A stretch of 64,000 nt of DNA from Candidatus Dadabacteria bacterium (GCA_022822065.1 JAJECI010000010.1:1-64000); one strand, 5' to 3'. Positions 35,728 to 44,492 are shown, counted from the stretch's first letter. Notes: generated by a model from the sequence alone, not told the origin. Numbers and translations: made by a program.

Positions 35728-36366
35728 TTAAATCCTGACACTCAGCGCCACCCCGTCGCGAAGGGGAACCACCGTGGAGAAAAACTCAGGGTCCGAGAAC
35801 AGAAGCCGGTTAAACTCCAAGACCCCTTCGGTGCTCTCAGAGCCTCCGCCGCCGAGAACCCTCCCTCCCCAGAGCACGTTATCGGTGATGAGCATTCCCC
35901 CGGGGTTAAGCTTCTCCCGCGCAAGCTCGATAACCCGCGGGTAAGCCTCCTTGTCTATGTCATTGAATATCATATCAAATTTACCGTCCGAATTCGCCAG
36001 TACGTCGAGCGCGTCTCCGCAGACAAAACGGAGCTTGCGGATCTGCCCGGCCCGCGTGAAGTACCCGCGCGCCGCCTCCGCGTTTTCCTCAAGCCAGTCC
36101 GTGCAGGTTACCACGCCTCCGTCTCCCAGAGAAAGGGAGAACCAAAGGGCCGAGTACCCGAACCCGGAACCCATCTCGAAAATGCTTTGCGGCCTGTGCA
36201 GAAGGCATATCTGCGAAAGAAACCTCCCCACGAGAGGCCCCACTATTTTCACGTCGCTACCCTCCGCCCGCTCCTCCATTTCGTAAAAAACCTCGTGGAC
36301 GCCGGGGTAAAGAGAGCGGATATAATCCTCGATCTCAGGGTTCGTTATGGTTACGCCTTCGTCCAT
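35728..36366 (-). CDS. SAM-dependent O-methyltransferase, catechol-OMT-like
   Basis: A 212-residue class I methyltransferase of the O-methyltransferase family 3 type. SAM motif I is FEMGSGFGYSALWF, followed by TCTDW and the metal-linked NDIDKEAY and DNVLWGG motifs that bind the divalent ion and catechol-type hydroxyls in this family. The substrate is unknown. Its ATG shares bases with the stop of the adenosyltransferase gene. Confidence 0.88.
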   Translation of the reverse strand: MDEGVTITNPEIEDYIRSLYPGVHEVFYEMEERAEGSDVKIVGPLVGRFLSQICLLHRPQSIFEMGSGFGYSALWFSLSLGDGGVVTCTDWLEENAEAARGYFTRAGQIRKLRFVCGDALDVLANSDGKFDMIFNDIDKEAYPRVIELAREKLNPGGMLITDNVLWGGRVLGGGGSESTEGVLEFNRLLFSDPEFFSTVVPLRDGVALSVRI

Positions 36367-36941
36367 TACCCGTCCTCGCCCCGTCCGAAATCAACGAAGA
36401 TCTCCCCCGTCCCCGCGGTCTTGTTCTCCACTCTCGCAAGAACGAAAAGAAGATCCGAGAGGCGGTTAAGGTAAACCAGAATCTCGTTTCCCTCCTCCGA
36501 ATCCCCGAAGAATGCCTCAACGCTTCTCTCGGCCCTCCTGCACACCGTGCGGGCAAGATGAAGCCAGGCGGCGCCCTCAGCCCCTCCCGGCAGAACGAAC
36601 TCCCTAAGCTCCCCGACCTCGGGCAAAAATTCATCTATCCGCTCCTCGAGCCGCTTCGCCATCTCCTCGGTCACTCTCGGCGGGGAAAAAGTCGAGTCCC
36701 GCGGGGTCGCAAGATCGCTTCCCACGGTGAAAAGCGCGTTCTGTATTTCCCGCAGAAGCTCCCTAACCCTGGGATCGCCCGCCTTTGTGCAGGCAACTCC
36801 CAGAACCGAGTTAAGCTCGTCCACCTCGCCGTACGCATTTACCCTCGGCGATGATTTTCTCGTCCTTTTTCCGCCCAGAAGCGAGGTTTTCCCGTCATCT
36901 CCAAGGCCGGTGTAGACAGTGGTTATTCTTTTCTTAGGCAT
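36366..36941 (-). CDS. Cob(I)alamin adenosyltransferase, PduO type
   Basis: Makes adenosylcobalamin from cob(I)alamin and ATP. From the ATG at 36941 it has 191 residues, the usual length, starting PKKRITTVYTGLGDDGKTSL with the ATP-binding GDDGKTSL. YGEVDELNS and the signature LHLARTVCRRAERS follow. An upstream in-frame start would add 32 Arg-rich, non-homologous residues. No strong Shine-Dalgarno is seen. It heads the minus-strand run to nadA. Its presence implies use of vitamin B12 coenzyme. Confidence 0.93.
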   Translation of the reverse strand: MPKKRITTVYTGLGDDGKTSLLGGKRTRKSSPRVNAYGEVDELNSVLGVACTKAGDPRVRELLREIQNALFTVGSDLATPRDSTFSPPRVTEEMAKRLEERIDEFLPEVGELREFVLPGGAEGAAWLHLARTVCRRAERSVEAFFGDSEEGNEILVYLNRLSDLLFVLARVENKTAGTGEIFVDFGRGEDG

Positions 36942-37085
36942 TTGAAAAAATTTTAACCGCCCTCCTGCGAGCTTCAATTGCGGTTTAAATCCCCGCCCCC
37001 CTGCCGCGCATCCCAAGCGCCTTGCCCGCCGCCCCAAATCATGTTACTTTTTAATTTCCGGCTTTAACCAGTGAGGAGGTTCGGA

Positions 37086-37562
37086 GTGCCTTTCCCCCCC
37101 GGGCTCAGAGACAAGATACAAGACATAGCGGATGGCCATGAAACCAGGCTTTCGGCGCTTATTCCCGTCCTGCGGGAAGTGCAGAACGAATTCGGCTGGC
37201 TCTCCACCGAATCCATGGAAGAAGTCGCCGAGGCGCTCGATATTCCCGCCTCTTCGGTTCAGAACGTCGCGTCGTTCTACACCATGTTTTTCACAGAACC
37301 CGTGGGAACTCACGTTATGTGGCTCTGCAGAACCCTTTCCTGCGCGCTTCGCGGAGCCGAGGGCCTGGAGCATCACCTCTGCAAGCGCCTAGGGGTAAAA
37401 ACCGGCGAAACGACGGCCGACGGGAAAATAACCTTTCTCGAAGCGGAATGTCTCGCTTCCTGCGGTACCGCCCCCGCCATGCTCGTGGACGACACTCTTT
37501 ACGAGAACCTTACCGAAGCGGAAGTTGACAGAATAGTTGATGAAATCAAGAAGAAGGGATGA
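37086..37562 (+). CDS. nuoE: NADH-quinone oxidoreductase subunit E (24-kDa type), isolated
   Basis: A thioredoxin-like [2Fe-2S] subunit of complex I or of a related NAD-linked oxidoreductase. From the GTG at 37086 it has 158 residues with cluster ligands Cys81, Cys86, Cys122 and Cys126 (CRTLSC, CLASC). AGGAGG with a 6-nt gap selects this GTG; an earlier GTG at 37071 overlaps that motif. NuoF and NuoG, its normal neighbours, are absent, and the next gene (glycerate kinase) overlaps it by 4 nt. Confidence 0.9.
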   Translation: MPFPPGLRDKIQDIADGHETRLSALIPVLREVQNEFGWLSTESMEEVAEALDIPASSVQNVASFYTMFFTEPVGTHVMWLCRTLSCALRGAEGLEHHLCKRLGVKTGETTADGKITFLEAECLASCGTAPAMLVDDTLYENLTEAEVDRIVDEIKKKG

Positions 37563-38887
37563 GCGAGAAACTGAAAAAGGACGCGAGGGAGCTTTTCGAG
37601 GAGGCGCTGAAAGAAGCCGACCCGGGAAAATGCGTCCTGGAGCACATTAAACTCAGGGGCAAGCAGCTAAAGGTCGGAGGCAAGAGCTTTGATCTCTCCG
37701 AGTTCGAGTCGGTGTACGTCGCGGCCTTCGGAAAGGCCGCGTCCTCCATGGCCGCGGCGATTGAGGAGCTTCTCGGCGAGCGGATAACCGAGGGAATCGT
37801 GGTATCGAACGTCCGTTCCGAGCAGGCTTTTCAGAAAATGGATTTTCATCTCTCCTCTCACCCCGTGCCGGACGAAAAAAGCGTCGAGGCGGCGAAAAAA
37901 GTGGTCTCGCTTCTCGAAAGATCGGGAGAGAAGGATCTCGTGATCTTCCTCATATCGGGAGGCGGAAGCTCGATACTGGCAATGCCGAGCGAAGGGCTCA
38001 CCATAGAGGATAAAAGGGCGGTGACCGAAAGACTGATGCTGAGCGGGGTCGACACCTACGGCCTTAACACCGTGAGAAAGAAGGTGTCGCAGGTAAAAGG
38101 AGGAGGGCTTCTGGAAAAGGCTCTGCCCTCGCGGGTCATCACGCTGATTCTCTCGGACGTCGTGGGCGACCGGCTTGAATTCATAGCCTCGGGACCCACG
38201 GTTCCCGACACTACGACCTACGAGGACGCGTGGCGGGTCATAGAGGCTCTCGGGCTTGAGCACAGAATCCCCCCGAGGGTGGTGGTGCACCTTGAGAGAG
38301 GAAGAGAAAATAACGCTCCTCCAACGATGGACCGCGAGCAGTACGAACGCAGCGGAGCCACCACGGTTGTTGTCGGAAACAATCACAAGGCTATAGTCTC
38401 GATGGAGAAGATGGCGAAGAAAATGGGGTACAACACGCTTTTTCTCTCCTCCCAGATATCCGGAGAGGCAAGGGAAGTGGCCAAGGTGCTTGCGGGAATC
38501 TCCTTTGACATAAAAAGGTTCGGGAGGCCTGTTAAGAAACCCGCCTGCATACTCTTCGGGGGAGAGACAACCGTGAACGTAACGGGGCGGGGACGCGGCG
38601 GGCGCAACACCGAAACCGCCCTTTCCTTCTGCTTTGAGATAATAGGAAGCAGTGGAATCGTGGGGCTTTTCGCCGGAACCGACGGAATAGACGGTCCCAC
38701 AGACGCCGCCGGGGCGATCTGCGACGGACAGTCCCGCCTGATAGCAAGATCGATGGGCATAAGCGCGAGAGACCACCTTGCCGACAACGACTCGTACTCT
38801 TTCTTCGAAACCCTGGGCGATCTTATAAAAACCGGAAGCACGGGAACGAACGTCATGGACGTGGGAGTGGTTCTGATAGGAGAATGA
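37559..38887 (+). CDS. Glycerate 2-kinase, MOFRL (DUF4147) family
   Basis: Phosphorylates D-glycerate to 2-phosphoglycerate. The 442 residues have the family's N-terminal domain with AAFGKAASSMA, LISGGGSSILAMPSEG and NTVRKKVSQVKGGGL, plus the C-terminal MOFRL domain with GGETTVNVTGRGRGGRN and GTDGIDGPTDAAGA. It overlaps nuoE by ATGA. The product feeds lower glycolysis, where apgM at 50 kb also acts. Confidence 0.94.
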   Translation: MSEKLKKDARELFEEALKEADPGKCVLEHIKLRGKQLKVGGKSFDLSEFESVYVAAFGKAASSMAAAIEELLGERITEGIVVSNVRSEQAFQKMDFHLSSHPVPDEKSVEAAKKVVSLLERSGEKDLVIFLISGGGSSILAMPSEGLTIEDKRAVTERLMLSGVDTYGLNTVRKKVSQVKGGGLLEKALPSRVITLILSDVVGDRLEFIASGPTVPDTTTYEDAWRVIEALGLEHRIPPRVVVHLERGRENNAPPTMDREQYERSGATTVVVGNNHKAIVSMEKMAKKMGYNTLFLSSQISGEAREVAKVLAGISFDIKRFGRPVKKPACILFGGETTVNVTGRGRGGRNTETALSFCFEIIGSSGIVGLFAGTDGIDGPTDAAGAICDGQSRLIARSMGISARDHLADNDSYSFFETLGDLIKTGSTGTNVMDVGVVLIGE

Positions 38888-38927
38888 AAAACCATCGGAC
38901 AGGTGGAACAGAAGAGAGCCTCGAACG

Positions 38928-40283
38928 ATGGAAAATCTGACGAAATCACCCCTTCCGAGCAACGAGGAGGCGGAACGCGCGGTACTGGGTTCCGTACTCA
39001 TTGAAAGCAGCTCGATAAACCAGGTCCTCGAAATCCTTATAGCCGAGGACTTCTATAACGAAAGCCACTCCAAGATAATGAACTGCATGATAGATCTTGA
39101 CAGGGAGGGCACCCCCATCGACGTTCTCACCCTGTATGAGTGGATGGACTCCAAGGGGAGCATAGAAGAAGTCGGGGGGGCCGCCTACCTCACCTACCTG
39201 GTCTCGACCGTTCCCACGGCGGAAAACGTCGCTCATTACGCGAGGATAGTAAAAGACAAGTCCGTTCTGAGAAAACTGGTCCTCACCGCGACCGACATAG
39301 CGCACCGCGGGTACGGGCCCGATATCGAAGTTGACGAGTTCCTAGACAGGGCGGAGCAGTCAATCCTCGACATCGCCCAGAACAAGATAAAGCCGAGCTT
39401 CTGGCACTCAAGGGACCTCGCGCCGGTGGCGATAGACAATATCGAGCGGCTCTACAAGAAAAAGGAGCTCATAACCGGCATAAGAACAGGCTTTGAGAGA
39501 CTCGATCACCTGACCTCGGGTCTTCAGAAATCGGACCTCGTGATAATCGCCGCGCGCCCGGGAGCGGGAAAAACGTCGCTCTGCCTCAACATACTAAGCA
39601 ACGCCACGCTGAACGAAGACCTCTCAGTCGCCATGTTCTCGCTTGAGATGACGAAGGAGCAGCTCATGCTGAGACTTCTTTCCATAAACTCGAAAGTCAG
39701 TTTTTCGGCGATGCGAAGCGGGTACATAAGGGATGATGACCTCGAGAGGCTGTTTGATTCAGCCGAGAGGTACGCGGGCGCAAGCATCTTCATAGACGAC
39801 ACCCCGGCACTTACGGTGCTTGAGATAAGGGCAAAGGCGAGAAGGCTCAAAAAGGACAACCGCCTCGACCTGATCGTGGTCGACTATCTGCAGCTCATGA
39901 GAGGCAGTTCGAGAAATGAAACCCGGGAAAGGGAGATAGCGGAGATCTCGGGCGCCCTCAAGGCGCTCGCCAAGGAGCTTGACGTTCCGGTAATAGGAAT
40001 CTCGCAGCTAAGCCGCCAGACCGAAACCAGAACCGACCGCCGTCCCCAGCTCTCAGACCTCAGGGAGAGCGGCGCCATAGAACAGGACGCGGACGTAGTG
40101 CTTTTCATTCACCGCCAGGACATATACAGAAAGAACCCCGAGGAAAAAGACGGCATGGCGGAACTCATAATCGGAAAGCAGAGAAACGGGCCCACGGGCA
40201 CCGTGAAGCTTGTGTTTCTTGAGCAAAACGGGGTCCCGAGCTTCGAGAATCCTTCGGACGAATTCGAAGAGGGATTCGTCTAG
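38928..40283 (+). CDS. dnaB: Replicative DNA helicase
   Basis: A hexameric 5'-3' helicase at the replication fork. The 451 residues comprise the N-terminal domain (about 5-115), linker and RecA-type core with Walker A ARPGAGKTS (209-217), VDYLQLM and the QLSRQTETR and LRESGAIEQDAD motifs. No intein is inserted. It ends in a 4-nt convergent overlap with the next, minus-strand gene. Confidence 0.97.
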   Translation: MENLTKSPLPSNEEAERAVLGSVLIESSSINQVLEILIAEDFYNESHSKIMNCMIDLDREGTPIDVLTLYEWMDSKGSIEEVGGAAYLTYLVSTVPTAENVAHYARIVKDKSVLRKLVLTATDIAHRGYGPDIEVDEFLDRAEQSILDIAQNKIKPSFWHSRDLAPVAIDNIERLYKKKELITGIRTGFERLDHLTSGLQKSDLVIIAARPGAGKTSLCLNILSNATLNEDLSVAMFSLEMTKEQLMLRLLSINSKVSFSAMRSGYIRDDDLERLFDSAERYAGASIFIDDTPALTVLEIRAKARRLKKDNRLDLIVVDYLQLMRGSSRNETREREIAEISGALKALAKELDVPVIGISQLSRQTETRTDRRPQLSDLRESGAIEQDADVVLFIHRQDIYRKNPEEKDGMAELIIGKQRNGPTGTVKLVFLEQNGVPSFENPSDEFEEGFV

Positions 40284-40912
40284 ACTATGAAGGGCTTTAC
40301 GACCGCCTTGGACTTTGACTCCTTGAGGTAAAGGGCGGGAGAGCGCTGCCAGGCGACGAATTTTTCGTGGATTTCTCCGAACTTTTGCCTGACCGAGGTC
40401 CAGTGAAAATCCCAGTCGTAATTCCTCGGCCTGTCTGAAAAAAACATTTCGGAGAATATGGCGCTCTGCTCAGGAAGCCCCTTCTCCGCAATCCAGCCCG
40501 TTCTCACGTTCGCATAGCCGCTGGCGAACCCCATGGCAAACGTTCCCTCAAGACCGAGCCTAAGCGCCGCCGCGTTCGCAAGCTCAACGTAGACGTAGAG
40601 GGCTTCCGTCGTGCGGTAGCCCTTCTCCGGGAACTTCTCCCGGAACTCGTGCAGGTTCTTCACCAGATACATCGGATAATAGGTTGGAGAGTAAACCGAA
40701 ACGGATTTTGTCGGACTCCCAAGCGGCTCGCGCGTTATCGTTTCCCCGGAAATTGTCCCGAGCATGAAATCATCTCCGCAGAAATCCCCCGTATCTCCGC
40801 AAAGAGCCAGGGAAACCCTTATCTTTTCCCATTCTTCCCCGGCGATTTCACTCGCGCGGGCTACCTCGTCGGCTGTCTCGTCGGCCAAAACAAGTTCTTC
40901 AAGTGAAGGCAT
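40280..40912 (-). CDS. Hypothetical protein, no recognised family
   Basis: 210 residues, soluble, no signal peptide or membrane helix. It begins with an acidic helix and has aromatic-rich segments (VYSPTYYPMYLV; RNYDWDFHWTSVRQKFG) and two Cys close together (LCGDTGDFC). The layout suggests a folded domain, possibly enzymatic, but I do not recognise it. GAGGAG lies about 14 nt before the ATG. The end overlaps dnaB by 4 nt on the opposite strand. Confidence 0.7.
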   Translation of the reverse strand: MPSLEELVLADETADEVARASEIAGEEWEKIRVSLALCGDTGDFCGDDFMLGTISGETITREPLGSPTKSVSVYSPTYYPMYLVKNLHEFREKFPEKGYRTTEALYVYVELANAAALRLGLEGTFAMGFASGYANVRTGWIAEKGLPEQSAIFSEMFFSDRPRNYDWDFHWTSVRQKFGEIHEKFVAWQRSPALYLKESKSKAVVKPFIV

Positions 40913-40974
40913 ATGAAACGAAAATTCTCCTCGGCTTCAATATACATACACCGGGAAATTTATCAAAAAGGCAC

Positions 40975-41358
40975 CTAGGGCAAAAACCTTTCCCTCTCCT
41001 CGGGGGACGGCACTCTGCAGGTCTCCCTCTTTCCGAAAATACGGTAGCGGTTCCTCGATACGATCCCGTAAAAGCAGTCCTTAAGCGACCGGGGAAGATA
41101 GATGAAAAGGGAGGGAAGCTTCCAGAGCCCCCCAAGCCTCCCAAGGACGAGCAAAACTGCGTCGGCGCCCTCATGGACTCCATTTTCGTCAATATAGGCG
41201 ATTTTCCACTCGGGCGGGGGCTCGTTCCGGTAAAGGGAAAACTCGGCGGCCGTCTCCCCCTGAACCGGGGAAAAGAATATTTCCCGGCGGCTGTCCGTAC
41301 GGATGACGAAATCAACAAACCTGTTGCACCCCCCGCACACGCCGTCAAAAAAAATCAC
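40975..41358 (-). CDS. DCC-type thiol-disulfide oxidoreductase family protein (DUF393)
   Basis: A small thioredoxin-like protein of the DCC/YuxK family. The motif is IFFDGVCGGCNRFVDF with the CxxC pair, and the rest follows the family to about 127 residues. The GTG at 41358 cuts the usual N-terminus short. Upstream in frame lie CTG (41376) and ATT (41379), and GGGAG at 41386-41390 is 9 and 6 nt from them, so the real start is probably a non-standard codon giving GSEKPVIFFDGVC. Function is unproven. Confidence 0.85.
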   Translation of the reverse strand: MIFFDGVCGGCNRFVDFVIRTDSRREIFFSPVQGETAAEFSLYRNEPPPEWKIAYIDENGVHEGADAVLLVLGRLGGLWKLPSLFIYLPRSLKDCFYGIVSRNRYRIFGKRETCRVPSPEERERFLP

Positions 41359-41392
41359 CGGTTTTTCTGACCCCAGAATCTCTATCTCCCGT

Positions 41393-41866
41393 TTACGTAA
41401 GCTCCCGTATCATGGTTTCGTGCTGGGGAAATCTCAGAAGAAGACTCTCCTGCGCGCCGAGTTCGAAATCCTCGAACTCAAACCCCGGGGCCATCGTAGT
41501 TCCCATAAAAGCGTATCCGTACTCCCCCTCCACCACCATTGCGCCCTGCCAGGTTCCTTTGGGAACCACAAGCTGGGTTCTCTGGCCGGAGGGAAGATTA
41601 TCCCCCATGAACACTATTCTCGATTCTCCCGTAGGATAGAGAAGCAGCATCTGGACGGGATCGCCGAAGTAAAAATGGAAAATCTCGTCCGAATTCACCC
41701 TGTGCATCTTGGAATTCGCCTCTGAGGTTATAAGGTAGTAAATAGCAGTTGAAAGATTGCGGTCTTCTCCGGCCATCTCCTCGCTTCTGTAAGTCTCCTT
41801 GTAGTATCCCCCCTCACCGGGAAGCTTTTTCAGACCGAGTCTCTGTATAAGATGATCTGCTTTCAT
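41393..41866 (-). CDS. Cupin-fold DUF985 family protein
   Basis: A 157-residue cupin of the DUF985 (YML079w-like) family. The start LIQRLGLKKLPGEGGYYKETYRS and strands with TAIYYLITSEA, KMHRVNSDEIFHFYFGDP and FELGAQESLLLRFP are typical. The ligand and activity are unknown. The Shine-Dalgarno is GGAGG in the preceding sequence. The DCC gene follows closely downstream. Confidence 0.9.
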   Translation of the reverse strand: MKADHLIQRLGLKKLPGEGGYYKETYRSEEMAGEDRNLSTAIYYLITSEANSKMHRVNSDEIFHFYFGDPVQMLLLYPTGESRIVFMGDNLPSGQRTQLVVPKGTWQGAMVVEGEYGYAFMGTTMAPGFEFEDFELGAQESLLLRFPQHETMIRELT

Positions 41867-41906
41867 GGATTTTCCTCCAGCAAAATTGTTAAAATCAAAG
41901 CAGCAA

Positions 41907-41917
41907 TATAATATAAT
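41907..41917 (+). promoter_or_regulatory. Two overlapping TATAAT boxes between divergent genes
   Basis: TATAAT at 41907-41912 and again at 41912-41917, sharing a T. TTGTTA upstream gives spacers of 15 and 20 nt, neither ideal. It probably serves the gene at 41960. Confidence 0.4.
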
Positions 41918-41959
41918 ACGTCAAGACGATTTCACCATACAAAAACGGGGGATATTAAA

Positions 41960-42361
41960 ATGTCAGAAGAAGACACAAAGCCGGAAGAGGGAACAGAGTC
42001 GGAAGAGGCAGTAGCGGACAACTTCATGAACTCCATAAACATGGCCTTTAATCTCGGAGTAGCGGCCCATCAGGAGGCCGGCCAGTCAAAAAGCGTCGTG
42101 GAGGTAGCGACCGAGCTCGGAAACCAGATATACCAGAATTTCGCGCAGGCATACGGCGGCGAGATAAACGAGTCATTTCTCAAGGCAAACACCGAATACT
42201 TTCTCCAGATAGCGCTTATGGGATACATAATCCCCGGGGTGTGCGCTTTCGATAATGACTTCAAGGAGAAATTCTTCGCTCTTGTCTACGCGAGGGCCAA
42301 GCAGAACCAGCAGAGACAAAGCGGAGGGGAACCCGAGGGCGGAAGCAGGATAATAACCTGA
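41960..42361 (+). CDS. Hypothetical small acidic protein
   Basis: 133 residues. The N-terminal 20 are Glu/Asp-rich and probably disordered. A helical core (about 22-115) contains NSINMAFNLGVAAHQ and a mildly hydrophobic FLQIALMGYIIPGVCAF. The tail is Gln/Gly-rich. There is no signal peptide. I recognise no family. A GGGGGATAT ribosome-binding region and a TATAAT box upstream support expression. The nitrilase gene follows 22 nt later and may be co-transcribed. Confidence 0.75.
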   Translation: MSEEDTKPEEGTESEEAVADNFMNSINMAFNLGVAAHQEAGQSKSVVEVATELGNQIYQNFAQAYGGEINESFLKANTEYFLQIALMGYIIPGVCAFDNDFKEKFFALVYARAKQNQQRQSGGEPEGGSRIIT

Positions 42362-42383
42362 GTATGCCCGCGGCCCGAGTCTC

Positions 42384-43505
42384 ATGAGGAAAGTTCTAGG
42401 CGGCAGGGAAAAAGTGAAAGTCGCGGTTGCCCAGGCGGCTCCCGTGTTCATGGACAAGGAAAAGACCCTTGAGAAGGCCTGTCGCGTGATAAGGGAAGCG
42501 GGGGATAACGGGGCGGAGCTTATAGCATTCCCCGAGGCGTTCATACCGGGCTACCCGGCATACTACACAGTTGGCTACGAAACCCCGCCGCACGACTGGA
42601 CGGATTTCATGATCGCGCTTCAGGATAACTCCATAGTTATCCCCGGAGACGACACCGAGATGCTCGCAGAGGCCGCCCGCGCGGCCGACGCTCACGTGGT
42701 GATAGGCTGCAACGAGCTTGACGACCGCAAGGGAAGCCGCACCGTTTACAACTCCCTTCTTTTCATATCGCGCGAAGGCAAGGTGCTCGGCAGGCACAGA
42801 AAGCTCATGCCCACCTACACAGAGAGGACCTACTGGGGACAGGGAGACGGAAGCGACATAACCACCTACGACACCGACATAGGGAGAATAGGAGGACTTG
42901 TCTGCTGGGAAAATCACATGGTTCTCGTAAGGGCCGCGATGGTCTACAGCGGACAGGACTTCCACGTGGCGGTGTGGCCGGGGAACTGGAGGAGAGGGGA
43001 CGATAAGCTGCTTGCCGCTGAGACGGAGGATCCCGCAGCGGGGTGCACGGTGCAGCCCCTCATAAGGGTTCACGCGTTTGAGTCGGGGGCGTTCGTGCTG
43101 AGCGCCTGCGGTTATCTTGACGACGATGATTTCCCGGAAAGATGGCACTACGTGCGCGACGGCAACCACATGAACTACGACTGGGCTCGAGGAGGAAGCT
43201 CTATCGTCAACCCGGCCGGCAGATATCTTTTTGAACCCCACTTCGAAAAAGACGCTATACTCTACGCCGACTGCTACGCGAACCAGATAAAGGCGGTAAA
43301 AGCCGTGTTCGACTCCCTGGGCCACTATTCAAGATGGGACGTGGCCAAACTTCTCATCGACAGGGAGAAGCGGGAACCCGTGGCAGAAAAACCCGCAGGA
43401 CTTCGGATATCCTCCCAGGAAATAAAAAGAATTTCAGACGAGTACGGGGTTTCCGAGGACAAACTGGAAGCGATCGCAGAAGAGCTTAGAGAACTTTTTA
43501 ACTGA
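42384..43505 (+). CDS. Carbon-nitrogen hydrolase, nitrilase branch
   Basis: Hydrolyses a nitrile or amide. The catalytic triad is Glu51 (FPEAFIPGYP), Lys140 (HRKLMPTYTER) and Cys174 (GGLVCWENHM), the last in the form typical of true nitrilases. The 373-residue length and C-terminal extension also fit that branch. A GTG at 42414 with AGGG just upstream starts directly at VKVAVAQAAPVF and is a reasonable alternative start. The substrate is unknown; the AmiS/UreI-like channel is 42 kb away. Confidence 0.9.
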   Translation: MRKVLGGREKVKVAVAQAAPVFMDKEKTLEKACRVIREAGDNGAELIAFPEAFIPGYPAYYTVGYETPPHDWTDFMIALQDNSIVIPGDDTEMLAEAARAADAHVVIGCNELDDRKGSRTVYNSLLFISREGKVLGRHRKLMPTYTERTYWGQGDGSDITTYDTDIGRIGGLVCWENHMVLVRAAMVYSGQDFHVAVWPGNWRRGDDKLLAAETEDPAAGCTVQPLIRVHAFESGAFVLSACGYLDDDDFPERWHYVRDGNHMNYDWARGGSSIVNPAGRYLFEPHFEKDAILYADCYANQIKAVKAVFDSLGHYSRWDVAKLLIDREKREPVAEKPAGLRISSQEIKRISDEYGVSEDKLEAIAEELRELFN

Positions 43506-43520
43506 GAATAAAAGCCTTTT

Positions 43521-44492
43521 TTATGTCCCGGTCATTACGTTGGAGAGTTCAAGAACCTGCTTTTCCGCATGGTAGGAGCTTCTGACGAGCGGGCCCGCTT
43601 CCACGTGCGGGATACCGATTATTTTCTCTCCGTAGTCTTTAAGAGATTCAAACTCGACGGGATGGTAGAACCTTGATACCGGTATATGGTCGATAGTGGG
43701 CTGCAGATACTGTCCTATGGTAACTATGTCGCAGCCGGCGCGCTTGAGATCCTTGAGAGTTTCGACGATTTCCTCGAAACTCTCCCCGAGACCGACCATA
43801 ATGCCCGATTTGGTAAGCATCTCGGGTCTTCCCGTCTTCGCGGACAGTGAAAGAAGCTCAAGAGATCTGCCGTAGACAGCCTGCGGCCTAACGGACCTCG
43901 TTCTTCCTGACTGAGTTTTCTGCGGAAGAGAGTAGAGTCTCGGAACGGTTTCAATATTATGGTTCAAAACGTCGGGAGATGACGCTATCACTTCGTTAAT
44001 CGCCTCGTGCTCCCCCTTGAAATCCGGGATTAGAACTTCGATCTTTACCCCCGGGGATGTCTTCCTTACCTCGTTTACGGTCCGTGCGAATATACAGGCG
44101 CTTTCGTAGTTCCTGTCATCCCTGTTTACCGAAGTTATAACCACGTGCGCAACCCGCGCGTTGTTTTTCCGAAGCTCTGCGACCGCCGCGGCCACCCTTG
44201 CGGGCTCTTCCCAGTCGAGTTCGCCGCCTTTTCCCGTTTTCACGTGGCAGAAGCCGCAGCTTCTCGTGCAGACGTCCCCCAGAATCATGAAAGTGAGCGT
44301 TCCGGCCCCCCAGCATTCCCCTATGTTTGGGCACTTCGCCTCCTCGCACACGGTGTGAAGGCCAAATTCGCGCACCAAGCTTCTAAGCTTGGTATAATTC
44401 GGACCGCTTGGGATTTTTGCCTTTATCCATTCGGGTTTTCTGCGAGCCCCCGTACGGCCAGGCATCCGGGTTTCAGTGATGGCGGATCTCAT
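43521..44492 (-). CDS. lipA: Lipoyl synthase
   Basis: Radical SAM enzyme inserting two sulfurs into octanoyl-carrier proteins. The auxiliary cluster Cys are 49, 54 and 60 (CEEAKCPNIGEC), the SAM cluster Cys are 75, 79 and 82 (CTRSCGFC), and the essential late Ser is in RSSYHAE. Residues about 188-200 form a basic insertion (LPQKTQSGRTRS) where other LipA proteins pass directly from VPRLY to VRP. LipB is not in the window. It overlaps lapA by 4 nt. Confidence 0.96.
   Translation of the reverse strand: MRSAITETRMPGRTGARRKPEWIKAKIPSGPNYTKLRSLVREFGLHTVCEEAKCPNIGECWGAGTLTFMILGDVCTRSCGFCHVKTGKGGELDWEEPARVAAAVAELRKNNARVAHVVITSVNRDDRNYESACIFARTVNEVRKTSPGVKIEVLIPDFKGEHEAINEVIASSPDVLNHNIETVPRLYSLPQKTQSGRTRSVRPQAVYGRSLELLSLSAKTGRPEMLTKSGIMVGLGESFEEIVETLKDLKRAGCDIVTIGQYLQPTIDHIPVSRFYHPVEFESLKDYGEKIIGIPHVEAGPLVRSSYHAEKQVLELSNVMTGT

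Noticed and set aside
37667-39001. 444-codon open frame on the minus strand
   Set aside because: Antisense to glycerate kinase and the start of dnaB; no motifs or plausible start.
42384-43505. Functional link between the nitrilase and the AmiS/UreI-like channel
   Set aside because: They lie 42 kb apart with no shared operon; proximity gives no support.
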